A stretch of DNA of 34,185 nucleotides, taken from assembly GCA_003671025.1 (NCBI GenBank), contig QWPW01000017.1:1-34185 (forward strand), written 5' to 3'. A program made the position numbers and the translations under genes. Below, piece after piece: positions 1-8,950 of the stretch (its first letter is position 1; each line of letters begins with the position of its first letter). The stretch comes from Planctomycetota bacterium. GTDB lineage: Bacteria; Planctomycetota; Phycisphaerae; Phycisphaerales; SM1A02. The notes beneath the pieces were generated by a model. That model was not told the origin of the DNA and did not search any database. It worked only from the letters and a program-made list of their open reading frames with translations.

Positions 1-102
1 GCAGCGTTTCAGCTGTACCTCACGATTCGCGGCACCAACGACTTCACCCGCTGGTGCTACACCCAGCTCTACAACACGATGATTCCGCAAGACGCGGTGT
101 GA
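1..102 (+). CDS. C-terminal fragment of an unidentified protein
   Basis: The frame is open from the first base and ends at a TGA at 100-102, giving the last 33 residues of a protein that starts outside the window. The fragment is rich in aromatic residues (Phe, Tyr, Trp) and contains RGTND. I do not recognise a family from so short a piece. That it is coding is supported by the open frame and by the strong hairpin terminator about 90 bases downstream on the same strand. Confidence 0.55.
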   Translation, partial: AAFQLYLTIRGTNDFTRWCYTQLYNTMIPQDAV

Positions 103-190
103 GTCGACATCGAGAACGGTGACGGTGCTGCGCGTTCGCCACTCAGTGAACTCTCACTGCCGACACGAATCTCAACAACCAACCAATCCT

Positions 191-226
191 GCCGCGCGGC
201 CATTCCAGCCGCGCGGCTTTCTTTTT
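191..226 (+). terminator. Intrinsic terminator after the partial gene
   Basis: A perfect 10-base GC-only stem (191-200 pairs with 208-217) encloses a 7-base loop and is followed by TTTCTTTTT. The T-run is on the + side, so it terminates the partial gene at 1-102. The minus-strand side has no T-run, so it is a poor terminator for tmk. Confidence 0.85.
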
Positions 227-338
227 GCGTGTGTCTCTGCGCGAATGGCAAAGGGGCAGCTCGTGCGAGGAAACGCATTGGATTCAATCACAGTGATTTG
301 ATTTATGCACGCGTTCGATGGCAGCGACGCCCGTCGCG

Positions 339-992
339 TTATCCACGTACGCGCGGAGCAATGCCAGCGTCCTTGCGACGCTCAAATGCTTCGATGAGTT
401 GGGCGAAGACTGCATCTGCTTCGACGCGCGCATCAATTGCGATGTAGCGCGCGGGATCTTCGCGACATTGCTGCAGATATCCCTCGCGCACACGCTCGTG
501 AAATGCGGCGTCCTTCTGCTCCATGCGGTCGAGCGTCGTGGGCAGTCGCTTCGACGCGGTGGCGAGATCAACATCAAACACCACGACTTCGTCGGGCCAC
601 ATCTCGCCCACCGCAACGCGCGCGACTTCGAGAATGTCCGCGCGGGTCATGCCGCCTCCCGTGCCTTGATACGCGAGCGTTGAGCTCACAAAGCGATCGG
701 CCAACACGAATTCGCCGCGCGACAATGCGGGACGAATGCGCTCCTCTAACAACTGCGCGCGACTGGCCATGTACAGCAGCATCTCGGCGCGAATGGTCAT
801 GGCGGTGTTGCGCGGATCAAGAAGAATCGCGCGCACTTGTTCGCCGATGTCGGTGCCACCAGGCTCGCGCACTTCGGTGACCACCACGCCTTGCGCGCGC
901 GCCCAGTGCGCGAATCGCCGAAACTGCGTGCTCTTGCCGCAGCCATCAGGACCATCAAACACCACGAAACGCCCCGAAAGAAACGTGTTCAT
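339..992 (-). CDS. tmk: Thymidylate kinase (dTMP kinase)
   Basis: This enzyme phosphorylates dTMP to dTDP with ATP in dTTP synthesis, in the cytoplasm. From the ATG ending at 992 the protein has 217 residues, close to the usual 210. It shows the P-loop GPDGCGKST at about 14-22, the REPGGT motif at about 42-47 and the DRFVSS segment from about 99, followed by the YQGTGGG stretch, all family hallmarks. The frame runs upstream to another ATG at 1040, which would add 16 residues rich in Ser and Thr. I prefer the inner start because the core normally begins a few residues before GxFxxFxG. Neither start has a clear Shine-Dalgarno sequence. The gene diverges from the next one. Confidence 0.95.
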   Translation of the reverse strand: MNTFLSGRFVVFDGPDGCGKSTQFRRFAHWARAQGVVVTEVREPGGTDIGEQVRAILLDPRNTAMTIRAEMLLYMASRAQLLEERIRPALSRGEFVLADRFVSSTLAYQGTGGGMTRADILEVARVAVGEMWPDEVVVFDVDLATASKRLPTTLDRMEQKDAAFHERVREGYLQQCREDPARYIAIDARVEADAVFAQLIEAFERRKDAGIAPRVRG

Positions 993-1122
993 TCCCGCGA
1001 TGCGTGGAGTGGTCGATGATGATTCCTGCATTGCATTCATGAAACGCGCGCCAACGGTGAAGTGACCTGTGTCGAACGAGAGCGCGTGTATGCGCGCTGA
1101 CGATGTGTTCGTAGGCGCAAAG

Positions 1123-1128
1123 TATCAT
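1123..1128 (+). promoter_or_regulatory. Possible -10 element (TATCAT), leaderless start
   Basis: TATCAT lies 8 bases before the ATG at 1137. No Shine-Dalgarno sequence is visible, and the same TANNNT arrangement precedes several other genes in the window. No convincing -35 box is seen. Confidence 0.45.
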
Positions 1129-1136
1129 GCGAACGC

Positions 1137-1649
1137 ATGCGCATCGAACCGCGCGACAACTTCGGACGACGACTGCCGCGCTTTGAGGTCGATGAGCGTG
1201 CGCGGCCCGCGCGTGTTCAGTCCGCGAGTGGTTCACCCGACATTTTTCTGCGTTGGGATGAGTCGATTGATGATGCGGGAGCGCTGCGCCGCTGCGTTCT
1301 CTGTAGTTGCAACGATCTCTATGTGCGCAAGAACATGCCGCGACTCACGCCGTTTGTGGTGGTTCTTGCGTTCAGCGGAAGCACCGTGGCATTGCTGGGA
1401 TACGCGACGAATCCACTCATCTACGGAGTGCTGGCCACCGTGTTGCTGGTGGACATCTTGACCTTAGTGTTGGCGACGCGGCAATTGGTGTGCTACGGAT
1501 GCGGTGCGGTGTACACGGCGTTGCTCATCGCGCGCTATCACCATCGTTGGGAGCGCACAGTCGCTGAACGCGTCGTACGCGGAGAGGTCGATTTTCCGAC
1601 GGCACTCATCGCCTCTGCGCCAACAGAGACTGAACAAAGGACTGCATGA
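1137..1649 (+). CDS. Two-CxxC membrane protein, unknown function
   Basis: A 170-residue protein. A charged N-terminal region of about 50 residues leads to CVLCSCNDLYVRK, then two hydrophobic segments (about 70-90 and 94-111) with a short turn, then CYGCGAVY and a cytoplasmic-looking helical tail. The two cysteine pairs flanking a membrane hairpin look like a split zinc ribbon on one side of the membrane. I do not recognise a characterised family. Its stop codon overlaps the start of the acyltransferase (ATGA at 1646-1649), so the two are probably co-translated. Confidence 0.75.
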   Translation: MRIEPRDNFGRRLPRFEVDERARPARVQSASGSPDIFLRWDESIDDAGALRRCVLCSCNDLYVRKNMPRLTPFVVVLAFSGSTVALLGYATNPLIYGVLATVLLVDILTLVLATRQLVCYGCGAVYTALLIARYHHRWERTVAERVVRGEVDFPTALIASAPTETEQRTA

Positions 1650-2302
1650 ATTCGCATCAATCATCGGCGCAACTCCTCATTCTTGGTGCGGGCGGTCACG
1701 CCGCAGTGGTGGCAGAGTCGGCGCAACGCGCGGGATTTGTACTGGTTGGAATTGCGTCGACAGAAGCGCCGTGCGTGGGCGCGCCATTGGACACGCTCAC
1801 GTTCGTTGGCGATCCCGATGGCGCGGGAGCTTCGCGCATCGACGCGTTGATTCGTGACGGAGTGCGACTCATCGCGGCGGTCGGTGATGCTTCGATCCGC
1901 GCGCGTTGGATGACGCGCTTTGGTCCTATCGCGTTTGCCACCATCGTTGATCCAAGTGCTGTGCTTTCTCCGTCCGCAACGTTGGGCACTGGTGTCTTCA
2001 TCGGCGCGCGCGCCGTGGTGCAAGCACGCGCGCGCATCCTCGACGGCGCGATTCTTAACACTGCGTGTGTGGTCGAACACGATTGCGTGATCGGTGTGTG
2101 CGCGCACATATCGCCCGCCGCGGTCTTGTGCGGAGGAGTGCATGTTGGCGCACACGCGCATGTTGGCGCGGGCGCAGTGATCATTCCCGCGATGGTGATC
2201 GGGGAACGCGCGCGTATCGGCGCGGGAGCCGTCGTCGTGCGCGAAGTCGAATCAGACACGACGGTGATGGGAGTTCCCGCACGGCGATCAACAACTTCAT
2301 GA
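1646..2302 (+). CDS. NeuD/PglD-type sugar O-/N-acyltransferase
   Basis: 218 residues. The N-terminus is a small Rossmann-like domain starting LLILGAGGHAAVV, the nucleotide-sugar binding part of the NeuD/PglD family. From about residue 100 there are left-handed beta-helix hexapeptide repeats (for example VDPSAVLSPSATLGTGVFIG and later GAGAVIIPAMVIG), ending with GVPAR, a common end of such acetyltransferases. His136 in VVEHDCVIG matches the catalytic histidine position of PglD. Members transfer an acetyl group from acetyl-CoA to an amino sugar or sialic acid. No glycan cluster surrounds it, so the substrate is unknown. It overlaps the upstream gene by 4 bases and converges on the next gene with an 11-base gap. 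Confidence 0.87.
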   Translation: MNSHQSSAQLLILGAGGHAAVVAESAQRAGFVLVGIASTEAPCVGAPLDTLTFVGDPDGAGASRIDALIRDGVRLIAAVGDASIRARWMTRFGPIAFATIVDPSAVLSPSATLGTGVFIGARAVVQARARILDGAILNTACVVEHDCVIGVCAHISPAAVLCGGVHVGAHAHVGAGAVIIPAMVIGERARIGAGAVVVREVESDTTVMGVPARRSTTS

Positions 2303-2313
2303 TGCGCTCACAC

Positions 2314-3048
2314 TCACGCGCCGGTTGACCACACCACAATCCACGCGCCTAACACCAACAGCATCATGCCCATGAGTGCGAAGCCGCCCGCGACTGCTGC
2401 ATCGCGCGGATGCAGGCGAAACATCGGTACCCAACACGCCGTTGCCGCGAGCGGAACCACCAACACGTTAAGTAGTTGTTTGATTATGCGAATCTCGCTG
2501 GGCACGAGCCACACCAACATCGCGATGGTCACGCTGGCAAGACACTTGGCAAACAACGCCCTGACATCGCCCACGGGTCGTTGATGGATGAAGGCCAGCG
2601 AGAGCAAGCCGAACACCGCGGCAAGTGTCGCAAGTGGCACGAAAACAAGCGTTCGCAGCGCACCACCGAGCCGATCACCCAATGAAAGTTCAGGAATCAT
2701 CATGCCGTTCGTGGTCGGAACTGGAAGCGCAAGTTGTGGTGCGCCCGCGAGCCAACTGATGCCGATCAGCGCCGCACACACGCTCGCGATGATGAGCCAC
2801 ATGCGCGGATCAGTCGCGCGCGAAATCGGTGGCGGGAGTGATTCGTGTTCCTCATCGTCTGCATCGAGGTCGTCCGAATCATCCGACTCGACTGTTGATG
2901 CGGGCGCAGTTTTTGCGCGAGATTGCGACACAATCAACGGCGCGCGTGTGAGATCAGCAGGGTCAGCCTCGACCGCATAGGTATCGGGGTGCTTGTCCAC
3001 ATCCTTTGATCCCGGCAAATTTTCGTTGCGCGCGTCGGTCATATGCAT
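2314..3048 (-). CDS. Acidic-tailed integral membrane protein, unknown function
   Basis: 244 residues. The first 80 residues are hydrophilic, with an Asp/Glu run around 55-70 (DDSDDLDADDEE). They are followed by about five hydrophobic segments: 84-102, 130-152, around 168-180, 190-207 and 220-240. The topology suggests a cytoplasmic disordered acidic domain plus a membrane core. I recognise no family. Two in-frame ATGs (3048 and 3042) are possible starts. A TAGATT hexamer on this strand (3062-3067) sits 13 bases before the first and may be its -10 element. It diverges from the DUF481 gene. Confidence 0.7.
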   Translation of the reverse strand: MHMTDARNENLPGSKDVDKHPDTYAVEADPADLTRAPLIVSQSRAKTAPASTVESDDSDDLDADDEEHESLPPPISRATDPRMWLIIASVCAALIGISWLAGAPQLALPVPTTNGMMIPELSLGDRLGGALRTLVFVPLATLAAVFGLLSLAFIHQRPVGDVRALFAKCLASVTIAMLVWLVPSEIRIIKQLLNVLVVPLAATACWVPMFRLHPRDAAVAGGFALMGMMLLVLGAWIVVWSTGA

Positions 3049-3139
3049 CTCAGTTTCGTTTAATCTAGTCTTGGACCCTGCATCAATCCATCATCGATGA
3101 TCGATGCGACTCATGAACTTCCGACATCGAGAACCAATC

Positions 3140-4141
3140 ATGCCCATTGTCTCACGATTCGCACCGCTCGCGTTACTCATCATCACCACATCTACGGCGC
3201 TCGCGGAGGGCGATGTGGTGAATCTGGTGGGCGGCGACACCTTGCGCGGCGTCATCGTCTCGCAAACGGAAACAACGATCACCCTCGATCATCCTGCGCT
3301 CGGGCGCATTGAATTGGCGATGAGTCGCGTTGCATCGATTGAGCGAAGCACGCCCGAGATCGTTGTTCCCCCGGCTGAACCGGTGCTCGTCGATGCGGCG
3401 CCGAGTGTTCCTCCCGTGGCTGCTCCCGCGAAGATTCCCACAGCGATTCTGCCCGCGCTCGCGCCGCCGCCGCCTGCGAAACCAAATGGCGAGTGGAAGT
3501 TCGCTCTCAACTTCAGTTTGACCGGATCGCAAAATGCTGAGGCTTCCAACCTCTCCTATCGCGCCGCCTTCGCGGCCAAGCGGGAAACCGAAGCTGATCG
3601 CACCACCGTTGGACTCGAGTACTACTTTGGCAGCGCCGCAGGGGCGCGCACCGACAACAACTTGCTCGTGAGTGCGATGGAAGAGTTTCTCTTCACCGAT
3701 TCGAAATGGGAAGTGTTCGTGCAGACGATCTTCCAGTACGACGAGTTTCAAGATTGGGAACAACGCGCGGGCGCCTACGCTGGTCCGGGATATCGCTTGA
3801 TTGAAAGTGAAGCGCTTGATCTCAAGCTTCGCGGTGGTATTGGTACGAGTTACGAATTCCCGAGCACCACTTGGACGCCGGAACTCCTCATTGCTAACCA
3901 GCTCAAGTGGACCATCGACGATCGCTCGACGCTCACTCAAGGCTTCGAGTTTTTCCCCGACATCTACAACTTTGGTGAGTACCGCTTCATCGCGCGCCTT
4001 GATTATGCCATCGAAATTTCTCCCAAGGGTGATCTCAAAGCGACTGCGGGCGTGCGCGACGAATTCGATTCGTTCATCGTAAACAGCACCGAGTCATCGA
4101 ATGACCTCAAGGTGTATGCAGGCCTCGCGGTTGAATTTTGA
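3140..4141 (+). CDS. DUF481 outer-membrane protein (YdiY-like)
   Basis: About 333 residues from the ATG at 3140. An n-region, hydrophobic core (FAPLALLIITTSTALA) and small-residue cleavage site form a signal peptide. Next comes a short beta domain (about 24-65) with GDTLRGVIVSQTETTITL and LGRIELAMSRVASI, then a Pro/Ala linker. The C-terminal 210 residues alternate aromatic and polar positions like an outer-membrane beta-barrel and end in VYAGLAVEF, with a terminal Phe. This matches the DUF481 family, in which some members are induced by salt; the transported substrate, if any, is unknown. Upstream in-frame ATGs at 3104 and 3113 would lengthen the n-region. I chose 3140 because GAGAA lies 6 bases upstream and the signal peptide is then of normal length. 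Confidence 0.8.
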   Translation: MPIVSRFAPLALLIITTSTALAEGDVVNLVGGDTLRGVIVSQTETTITLDHPALGRIELAMSRVASIERSTPEIVVPPAEPVLVDAAPSVPPVAAPAKIPTAILPALAPPPPAKPNGEWKFALNFSLTGSQNAEASNLSYRAAFAAKRETEADRTTVGLEYYFGSAAGARTDNNLLVSAMEEFLFTDSKWEVFVQTIFQYDEFQDWEQRAGAYAGPGYRLIESEALDLKLRGGIGTSYEFPSTTWTPELLIANQLKWTIDDRSTLTQGFEFFPDIYNFGEYRFIARLDYAIEISPKGDLKATAGVRDEFDSFIVNSTESSNDLKVYAGLAVEF

Positions 4142-4176
4142 GCCGAATTGAAGCCTGCGCGCGTTAGCGTGCGCAC

Positions 4177-4214
4177 AACGCCGTCTTGATCACGATCAAG
4201 ACGGCGTTTTTTTT
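4177..4214 (+). terminator. Strong intrinsic terminator after the DUF481 gene
   Basis: A perfect inverted repeat: 4177-4191 is complementary to 4194-4208, giving a stem of about 14 pairs with a 4-base loop, followed by eight T residues (4207-4214). Confidence 0.92.
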
Positions 4215-4537
4215 AAGCACACACGCCCCGCAGCACCTCAAACATCGCGTTTGCTTTGCGGACTGTGCACACGTCGCTTCGCCGCAATCGCGGACACATT
4301 CCCCCTGTGAACCGTTAGACTTGCGGTGCTGCGTGCTGTCTACTCCTCGGTCGCGGAGGTTGTCCGTGCATCAACCCGTGGTCGGACCGAATGCGTGCAG
4401 CGAGTGACCAAAATTTGTGTGTTGCACATCGTTGTCGCCATATGATTGCTCCTCCGTTGTACGAAGTCTGAACCACGTCAAGCCACGCAGCGCTTGACAC
4501 GAGTTCTCAGCCCGAGCCTTGAGCCTTAGGAGTCCGC
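4215..4537 (+). other. Non-coding region upstream of the desaturase
   Basis: About 320 bases with no convincing gene; small frames here lack a ribosome site and recognisable content. A TATGAT hexamer at 4441-4446 resembles a -10 box, but the nearby TTGCAC (4422-4427) is only 13 bases away and no good -35 box is placed at 17. A TTGACA at 4494-4499 has no -10 partner at normal spacing. If TATGAT is used, the desaturase mRNA would have a leader of about 85 bases. I see no clear riboswitch. Confidence 0.4.
4528..4532 (+). promoter_or_regulatory. Shine-Dalgarno AGGAG that fixes a GTG start
   Basis: AGGAG ends 5 bases before the GTG at 4538. It is one of the few good ribosome binding sites in the window and supports the GTG rather than a later ATG as the start of the desaturase. 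Confidence 0.75.
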
Positions 4538-5572
4538 GTGTTTGAACCGAAGCTTGACCAGTCCACTCTGGTTCTCGAACCCACCATTCTCACTTCACTC
4601 GATATTGCCGCGCCTGACGACGCGGTCGCGCCTGCCCGCCGTTACGACATGAAAGTTGTCGACGAAATCGCGGACAGCGCTGCGCGCGAGGCACCGATGT
4701 TCGTGCGTCTCGCCACCATTTCTGCCGTGGTTTTCCCGCCATTTGCCCTAGTTGCCGTGATGATCTTGGCATGGAACAGCTACTTCGGTTGGCTCGACCT
4801 CACCATGATGGGCGTGATGTACTTGCTCACTGGCCTGGGAATCACGGTGGGATATCACCGCCTCTACACGCATAAGTCGTTCGCCACGCGCGGCGCAGTT
4901 GCCGCGTTTTTCGCGGTGTGCGGCAGCATGGCCGCGCAAGGTCCAGTGATCTGGTGGTCTGCGATTCATCGCAAACATCATCAACATTCGGATCAGCATG
5001 GCGATCCGCATTCGCCTCACGCGGGTTGCGCCCCCGGCATCATCGGTACGCTCAAGGGCTTCGTGTACGCGCACATGGGTTGGCTCTTCGCCGACTTGCG
5101 CGCCGACATGCGTCGCTTTGTTCCCGACTTGCTCGCCGACAAAACCACAGTTCGCATCAACGAACTCTTTCCCGTGATTGTGCTTGCTGGGCTGATCATT
5201 CCCGCGATCATCGGTGGCTTGATCACGATGACGTGGATGGGCGCGCTGCTGGGATTCCTCTGGGGCGGAGTGGTGCGCATGTTCCTGTTGCACCATGTCA
5301 CGTGGAGCGTGAATTCGGTGTGCCACATTTGGGGCACGCGTGAATACGCCTCGGGTGATGAGAGCCGCAACAATCCGATCTTTGGCATTCTTGCGCTTGG
5401 TGAAGGTTGGCACAACAATCACCACGCGTTTCCTGCGAGCGCGCGCCACGGTCTCAAGTGGTGGCAGTTTGACATGAGCTGGGTCTTGATTCGTTCGCTC
5501 GAGCGTGTTGGACTCGCCAAGAAAGTTCGGCTTCCTGGCGTTGATCGCTTGGAGTCGCGTCGCGTGAAATGA
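4538..5572 (+). CDS. Acyl-CoA/acyl-lipid delta-9-type fatty acid desaturase
   Basis: 344 residues starting at GTG. It is a membrane di-iron desaturase that introduces a double bond into acyl chains, controlling membrane fluidity. All three histidine boxes of the stearoyl-CoA desaturase type are present: HRLYTH (107-112), HRKHH (144-148, followed by QHSD) and HNNHH (292-296). An extra histidine in SVCHIWG (263) is also family-typical. Hydrophobic pairs occur around 60-100 and 212-250, with a third short one at 120-140. The N-terminal 55 residues are hydrophilic. The exact position of desaturation and whether the substrate is acyl-CoA or lipid cannot be read from the sequence. It is monocistronic, flanked by terminators on both sides. 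Confidence 0.93.
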   Translation: MFEPKLDQSTLVLEPTILTSLDIAAPDDAVAPARRYDMKVVDEIADSAAREAPMFVRLATISAVVFPPFALVAVMILAWNSYFGWLDLTMMGVMYLLTGLGITVGYHRLYTHKSFATRGAVAAFFAVCGSMAAQGPVIWWSAIHRKHHQHSDQHGDPHSPHAGCAPGIIGTLKGFVYAHMGWLFADLRADMRRFVPDLLADKTTVRINELFPVIVLAGLIIPAIIGGLITMTWMGALLGFLWGGVVRMFLLHHVTWSVNSVCHIWGTREYASGDESRNNPIFGILALGEGWHNNHHAFPASARHGLKWWQFDMSWVLIRSLERVGLAKKVRLPGVDRLESRRVK

Positions 5573-5613
5573 CGGCGACGGCTGCGCAAATCGCACCTCA
5601 TCACAACACACTC

Positions 5614-5648
5614 ACGCCGCTCGGTTCACGCCGAGCGGCGTTGTTTTT
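5614..5648 (+). terminator. Intrinsic terminator after the desaturase
   Basis: An 11-base perfect stem (5614-5624 with 5631-5641) with a 6-base loop is followed by TTGTTTTT. Confidence 0.9.
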
Positions 5649-5838
5649 AGCATGTGCGCTCCAGGGTGAGCAGCGTGTCGTTTCCACAGAGCACAACTCA
5701 TCGGGGACTTTCGATGACGACCTTTCGCGGCAGTTGATTATCGTGAGCACTCTGGTGCTGCGGTCGCCGCCAACTGATGATCCACCTCCGTCACGAACCA
5801 ATCAGCCGGGTGCACGCAATGTCGATGGACGAATTCTC

Positions 5839-8800
5839 ATGATGAAGATCAGCGCATGCATCGTGAGTTTGATCGCCGCGCGATGCGGCGCGATGGTCGA
5901 AGTCCCACTCGATTTCAATCGCGACATTCGCCCGATTCTGGCGGAGAATTGCTTCGCCTGCCACGGTTTCGATGAGCACGCACGCAAGGCGTCGCTGCGT
6001 CTTGATGCCGCGGAGTTCGCCTATGCGCCGCGCGAAGGCATCACCGCAATTGTCCCAGGCGATCTTGCCGCGAGTGAATTGTGGGCGCGCATCAACGCAA
6101 CCGATGAAGACGATGTGATGCCGCCACCCAAGTCGCATCGCACGTTGACCGCGGCGCAGAAAGAACTGCTGCGTCAATGGATCGAACAAGGCGCGCCCTA
6201 TGCGCCGCACTGGGCGTTTGTCGTGCCAATCAAGCGCGCGCCGCCGACCGACATTGTCTCACCCATCGACGCATTTGTTCGCGCGCGTCTCGCGGACGAG
6301 TCACTCGAAGCAGCACTCACGCCTGCCGCACAAGCAGATGCCACCACCCTCATTCGTCGTGCCGCGCTCGATCTCACGGGGCTTGCTCCGAGCGCTGATG
6401 AAGTCGCGTCATTCATCGCGCAGTGTGAAGCAACATCGTTGGACGCGGCTTACGAGCTGCTCATCGATCGCCTTCTCGCAAGCAAACACTTCGGTGAACA
6501 GATGGCCTTGCCGTGGCTTGACGCGGCGCGCTACGCCGACACCAACGGGTTCTCTATCGACGGCGGTCGTCACGCATGGCTGTGGCGTGACTATGTGATC
6601 AACGCGTTCAACAGCAACAAGCCCTTCGATCAGTTTCTCATCGAGCAGATCGCAGGCGATCTCGTGACGGCCGCCAACGAAGAGACGCTGACCGCCACAG
6701 GGTTTCAACGCAACGCGATGGTGACCCACGAAGGTGGAACCATCGCCGCGGAAAACCTCGTCAATTACGGCGCGGATCGCGTGCGCACGTTCAGCGAAGC
6801 GGTGCTGGGATTGACCGTTGCTTGCGCGCAGTGCCACGATCACAAGTTCGATCCGATCTCGCAGAAAGATTACTACGGGCTGTTCGCGTTTTTCAACACC
6901 ACCAGTGAAGACGCGATGGGTGGCGATGGCGGCAACAACGCGGCGCCCGTGGCGCAAGTGCACTCCGTGTTGCGGACGGGTGAAGAAGACGCGTTGCGTG
7001 CGCGGATTGTGGCGCTTGAAGCAACGCTCGCGCATCCATCGCCGCAACTGCTCACGCAATGGGAAGCAACGCAACGCGACGCACTCGTGAAGCGCGGAAA
7101 AGATTTGTTGCTCCATCCCGTGAAGCTGCTCAAGATCAGCACGCCTAATTCAGGGAGCGGCTTCTCGATCGAGAACCAACAGTTCGCGTTGGTAGAGCGT
7201 CCAATGGGATTCGTCGCCTTCGATGTGTCGATGGAACTGCCGCCGCTTACCCAACCCATCACTGGACTGCGCGTGGTGATGCATCCATCACTTGATGCTC
7301 CTGCGGCGGGTTGGGGATGGAACATGGGTCAAGAGGGCAAGGGCAACTTTGTGCTCACTAGTGTTTCACTGAGCGCGGGAACGGTCGCGTCCGATCAAGT
7401 CAATCTCTATCGCATGATCGAGCCGAGCGGCGTGACCGCGAATACGTGGGAGCCGCAACATCCACCCGAAGGCGTGCTCAACACCAACGCCAGTGCTGCG
7501 TGGGTTCCCGATCTTGCACACGATGGACCCGTACAACTCACGGTGACATTCGCGCAGCCGTTGCGATCAGCCGACGCGACTCATCTCACCGCGCAGCTCA
7601 ACTTTGGTCGCGGCGGCAATGTCACCGCGAAACGTATGGAGTTCTTTGCGCTCACTGGAACTGACGATGACAGCAATCTTCCCGCGTCGATGATCGCAAT
7701 CGTTGCGAAAAATCCATCGCAGCGAAACGCGCAGGAAACCAGGGAAATCACCGAGTATTTCGCACAGCACAGCGCATTGATGGCCAGCACGCGCATCGAT
7801 CTCGCGAACGCCCGCGAGCGACTCGCCGCGCGCACGCAAGCGTTTGCAACGTTGGTGATGGACACCGCGCCGACGCCGCGCGAGACGTTCATTCTTCACC
7901 GCGGTGTTTACTCCGATCCCCGCGACAAAGTGTCAGCAGCGACTCCCGCAGCATTGCCGGCGATGGCCAGTGATGCGCCGATGAACCGTTTGGGATTAGC
8001 GCAGTGGGTCACCAGTCCCAGCAATCCGTTGACCGCGCGTGTCGCAGTCAATCGGTTGTGGCAGAGTTTTTTCGGCACTGGCATCGTGAAGAGCGTGGGT
8101 GATTTCGGCACGCAAGGTGAGTGGCCATCGCACCCCGAACTTCTTGATTGGCTCGCAGTCGACTTTGTCGAACACGGATGGGACGTCAAGCGATTAGTGA
8201 AATCAATCGTGTCTTCGCAGACCTATCGCCAATCCTCTGCATCGACCGCGAGCGCGCTCGAGCTCGATCCGCACAATCGCTTGCTCGCGCGTGGGGCGCG
8301 CTTTCGTCTCAGCGCTGAGTTGATTCGTGATGGCGCGCTCTCCACCAGTGGATTGCTCGTGACCGATCTCGGCGGTCCAAGCGTCAATCCATATACGCCC
8401 GGCGATCCGTGGCGCGAGATCAGTCACTATGGATCGAGCCCCGCAACGGCGCAGAGTTTCGAGCAGGATCACGGCGACAAACTCTATCGACGCAGTCTGT
8501 ACACCTACTGGAAGCGCACCATGCCGCCGCCGAACATGTCGGCGTTCGATGCACCCAATCGCGAGGTGTGTGCGATGGATCGCAGTGAGACCAACACGCC
8601 ATTGCAAGCGTTGGTGATGCTCAACGATGTGCAGTTCGTCGAGGCTTCGCGCGCGTTTGCCCAGCAGATACTTCATCGCAGCGGTGACGATGAAGCGCGA
8701 TTGCACTGGGCGTTCATGCAGGCAACCTCGCGACTTCCAACAGTTGACGAAGACGCAGTGTTGCGCGGCGCGCTGACTCGTGAACGCGCTCACTTCGCAT

Positions 8801-8940
8801 CATCTCCCGCCGATGCGCTGAGCATTCTCGAAGCGGGCGAGTCGCCGCGCGATGAATCGCTCTCAAGCACCGAACACGCTGCGTGGAGTCAAGTGGCCGC
8901 GTTGCTCCTCAACCTGAGCGAAACCATCACCCGCAATTGA
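5839..8940 (+). CDS. PSD1 protein: cytochrome c-like + DUF1549 + DUF1553
   Basis: About 1033 residues from the ATG pair at 5839. It begins with a short hydrophobic signal segment, then a planctomycete cytochrome C-like domain with CFACH at 38-42 in the setting FNRDIRPILAENC. DUF1549 follows, with a second heme-type CAQCH at 329-333 in a strongly conserved stretch (DHKFDPISQKDYYG). A variable middle region precedes DUF1553, from about 715 (NPLTARVAVNRLW, GDFGTQGEWPSHPELLDWLA, MDRSETNTPLQALVMLND). Such proteins are numerous in Planctomycetota, are predicted to be exported, and sit beside DUF1501 partners as here; their substrates are mostly unknown. The frame is open back to 5569, but that part covers a terminator hairpin, so I reject the longer start. 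A 266-base gap lies upstream. Confidence 0.9.
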   Translation: MMKISACIVSLIAARCGAMVEVPLDFNRDIRPILAENCFACHGFDEHARKASLRLDAAEFAYAPREGITAIVPGDLAASELWARINATDEDDVMPPPKSHRTLTAAQKELLRQWIEQGAPYAPHWAFVVPIKRAPPTDIVSPIDAFVRARLADESLEAALTPAAQADATTLIRRAALDLTGLAPSADEVASFIAQCEATSLDAAYELLIDRLLASKHFGEQMALPWLDAARYADTNGFSIDGGRHAWLWRDYVINAFNSNKPFDQFLIEQIAGDLVTAANEETLTATGFQRNAMVTHEGGTIAAENLVNYGADRVRTFSEAVLGLTVACAQCHDHKFDPISQKDYYGLFAFFNTTSEDAMGGDGGNNAAPVAQVHSVLRTGEEDALRARIVALEATLAHPSPQLLTQWEATQRDALVKRGKDLLLHPVKLLKISTPNSGSGFSIENQQFALVERPMGFVAFDVSMELPPLTQPITGLRVVMHPSLDAPAAGWGWNMGQEGKGNFVLTSVSLSAGTVASDQVNLYRMIEPSGVTANTWEPQHPPEGVLNTNASAAWVPDLAHDGPVQLTVTFAQPLRSADATHLTAQLNFGRGGNVTAKRMEFFALTGTDDDSNLPASMIAIVAKNPSQRNAQETREITEYFAQHSALMASTRIDLANARERLAARTQAFATLVMDTAPTPRETFILHRGVYSDPRDKVSAATPAALPAMASDAPMNRLGLAQWVTSPSNPLTARVAVNRLWQSFFGTGIVKSVGDFGTQGEWPSHPELLDWLAVDFVEHGWDVKRLVKSIVSSQTYRQSSASTASALELDPHNRLLARGARFRLSAELIRDGALSTSGLLVTDLGGPSVNPYTPGDPWREISHYGSSPATAQSFEQDHGDKLYRRSLYTYWKRTMPPPNMSAFDAPNREVCAMDRSETNTPLQALVMLNDVQFVEASRAFAQQILHRSGDDEARLHWAFMQATSRLPTVDEDAVLRGALTRERAHFASSPADALSILEAGESPRDESLSSTEHAAWSQVAALLLNLSETITRN

Positions 8941-8950
8941 GGACACACGC

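Noticed and set aside
4494-4499. TTGACA as a -35 box for the desaturase
   Set aside because: At a 17-base spacing the -10 position reads CCTTGA, which is not promoter-like.
4748-5611. 287-residue open frame on the minus strand
   Set aside because: It is antisense to the desaturase with its three histidine boxes, and it also runs into the terminator region.
5569-5838. In-frame upstream extension of the PSD1 gene by 90 codons
   Set aside because: It overlaps the desaturase stop and the terminator hairpin at 5614-5648, and it would place the signal peptide inside the protein.
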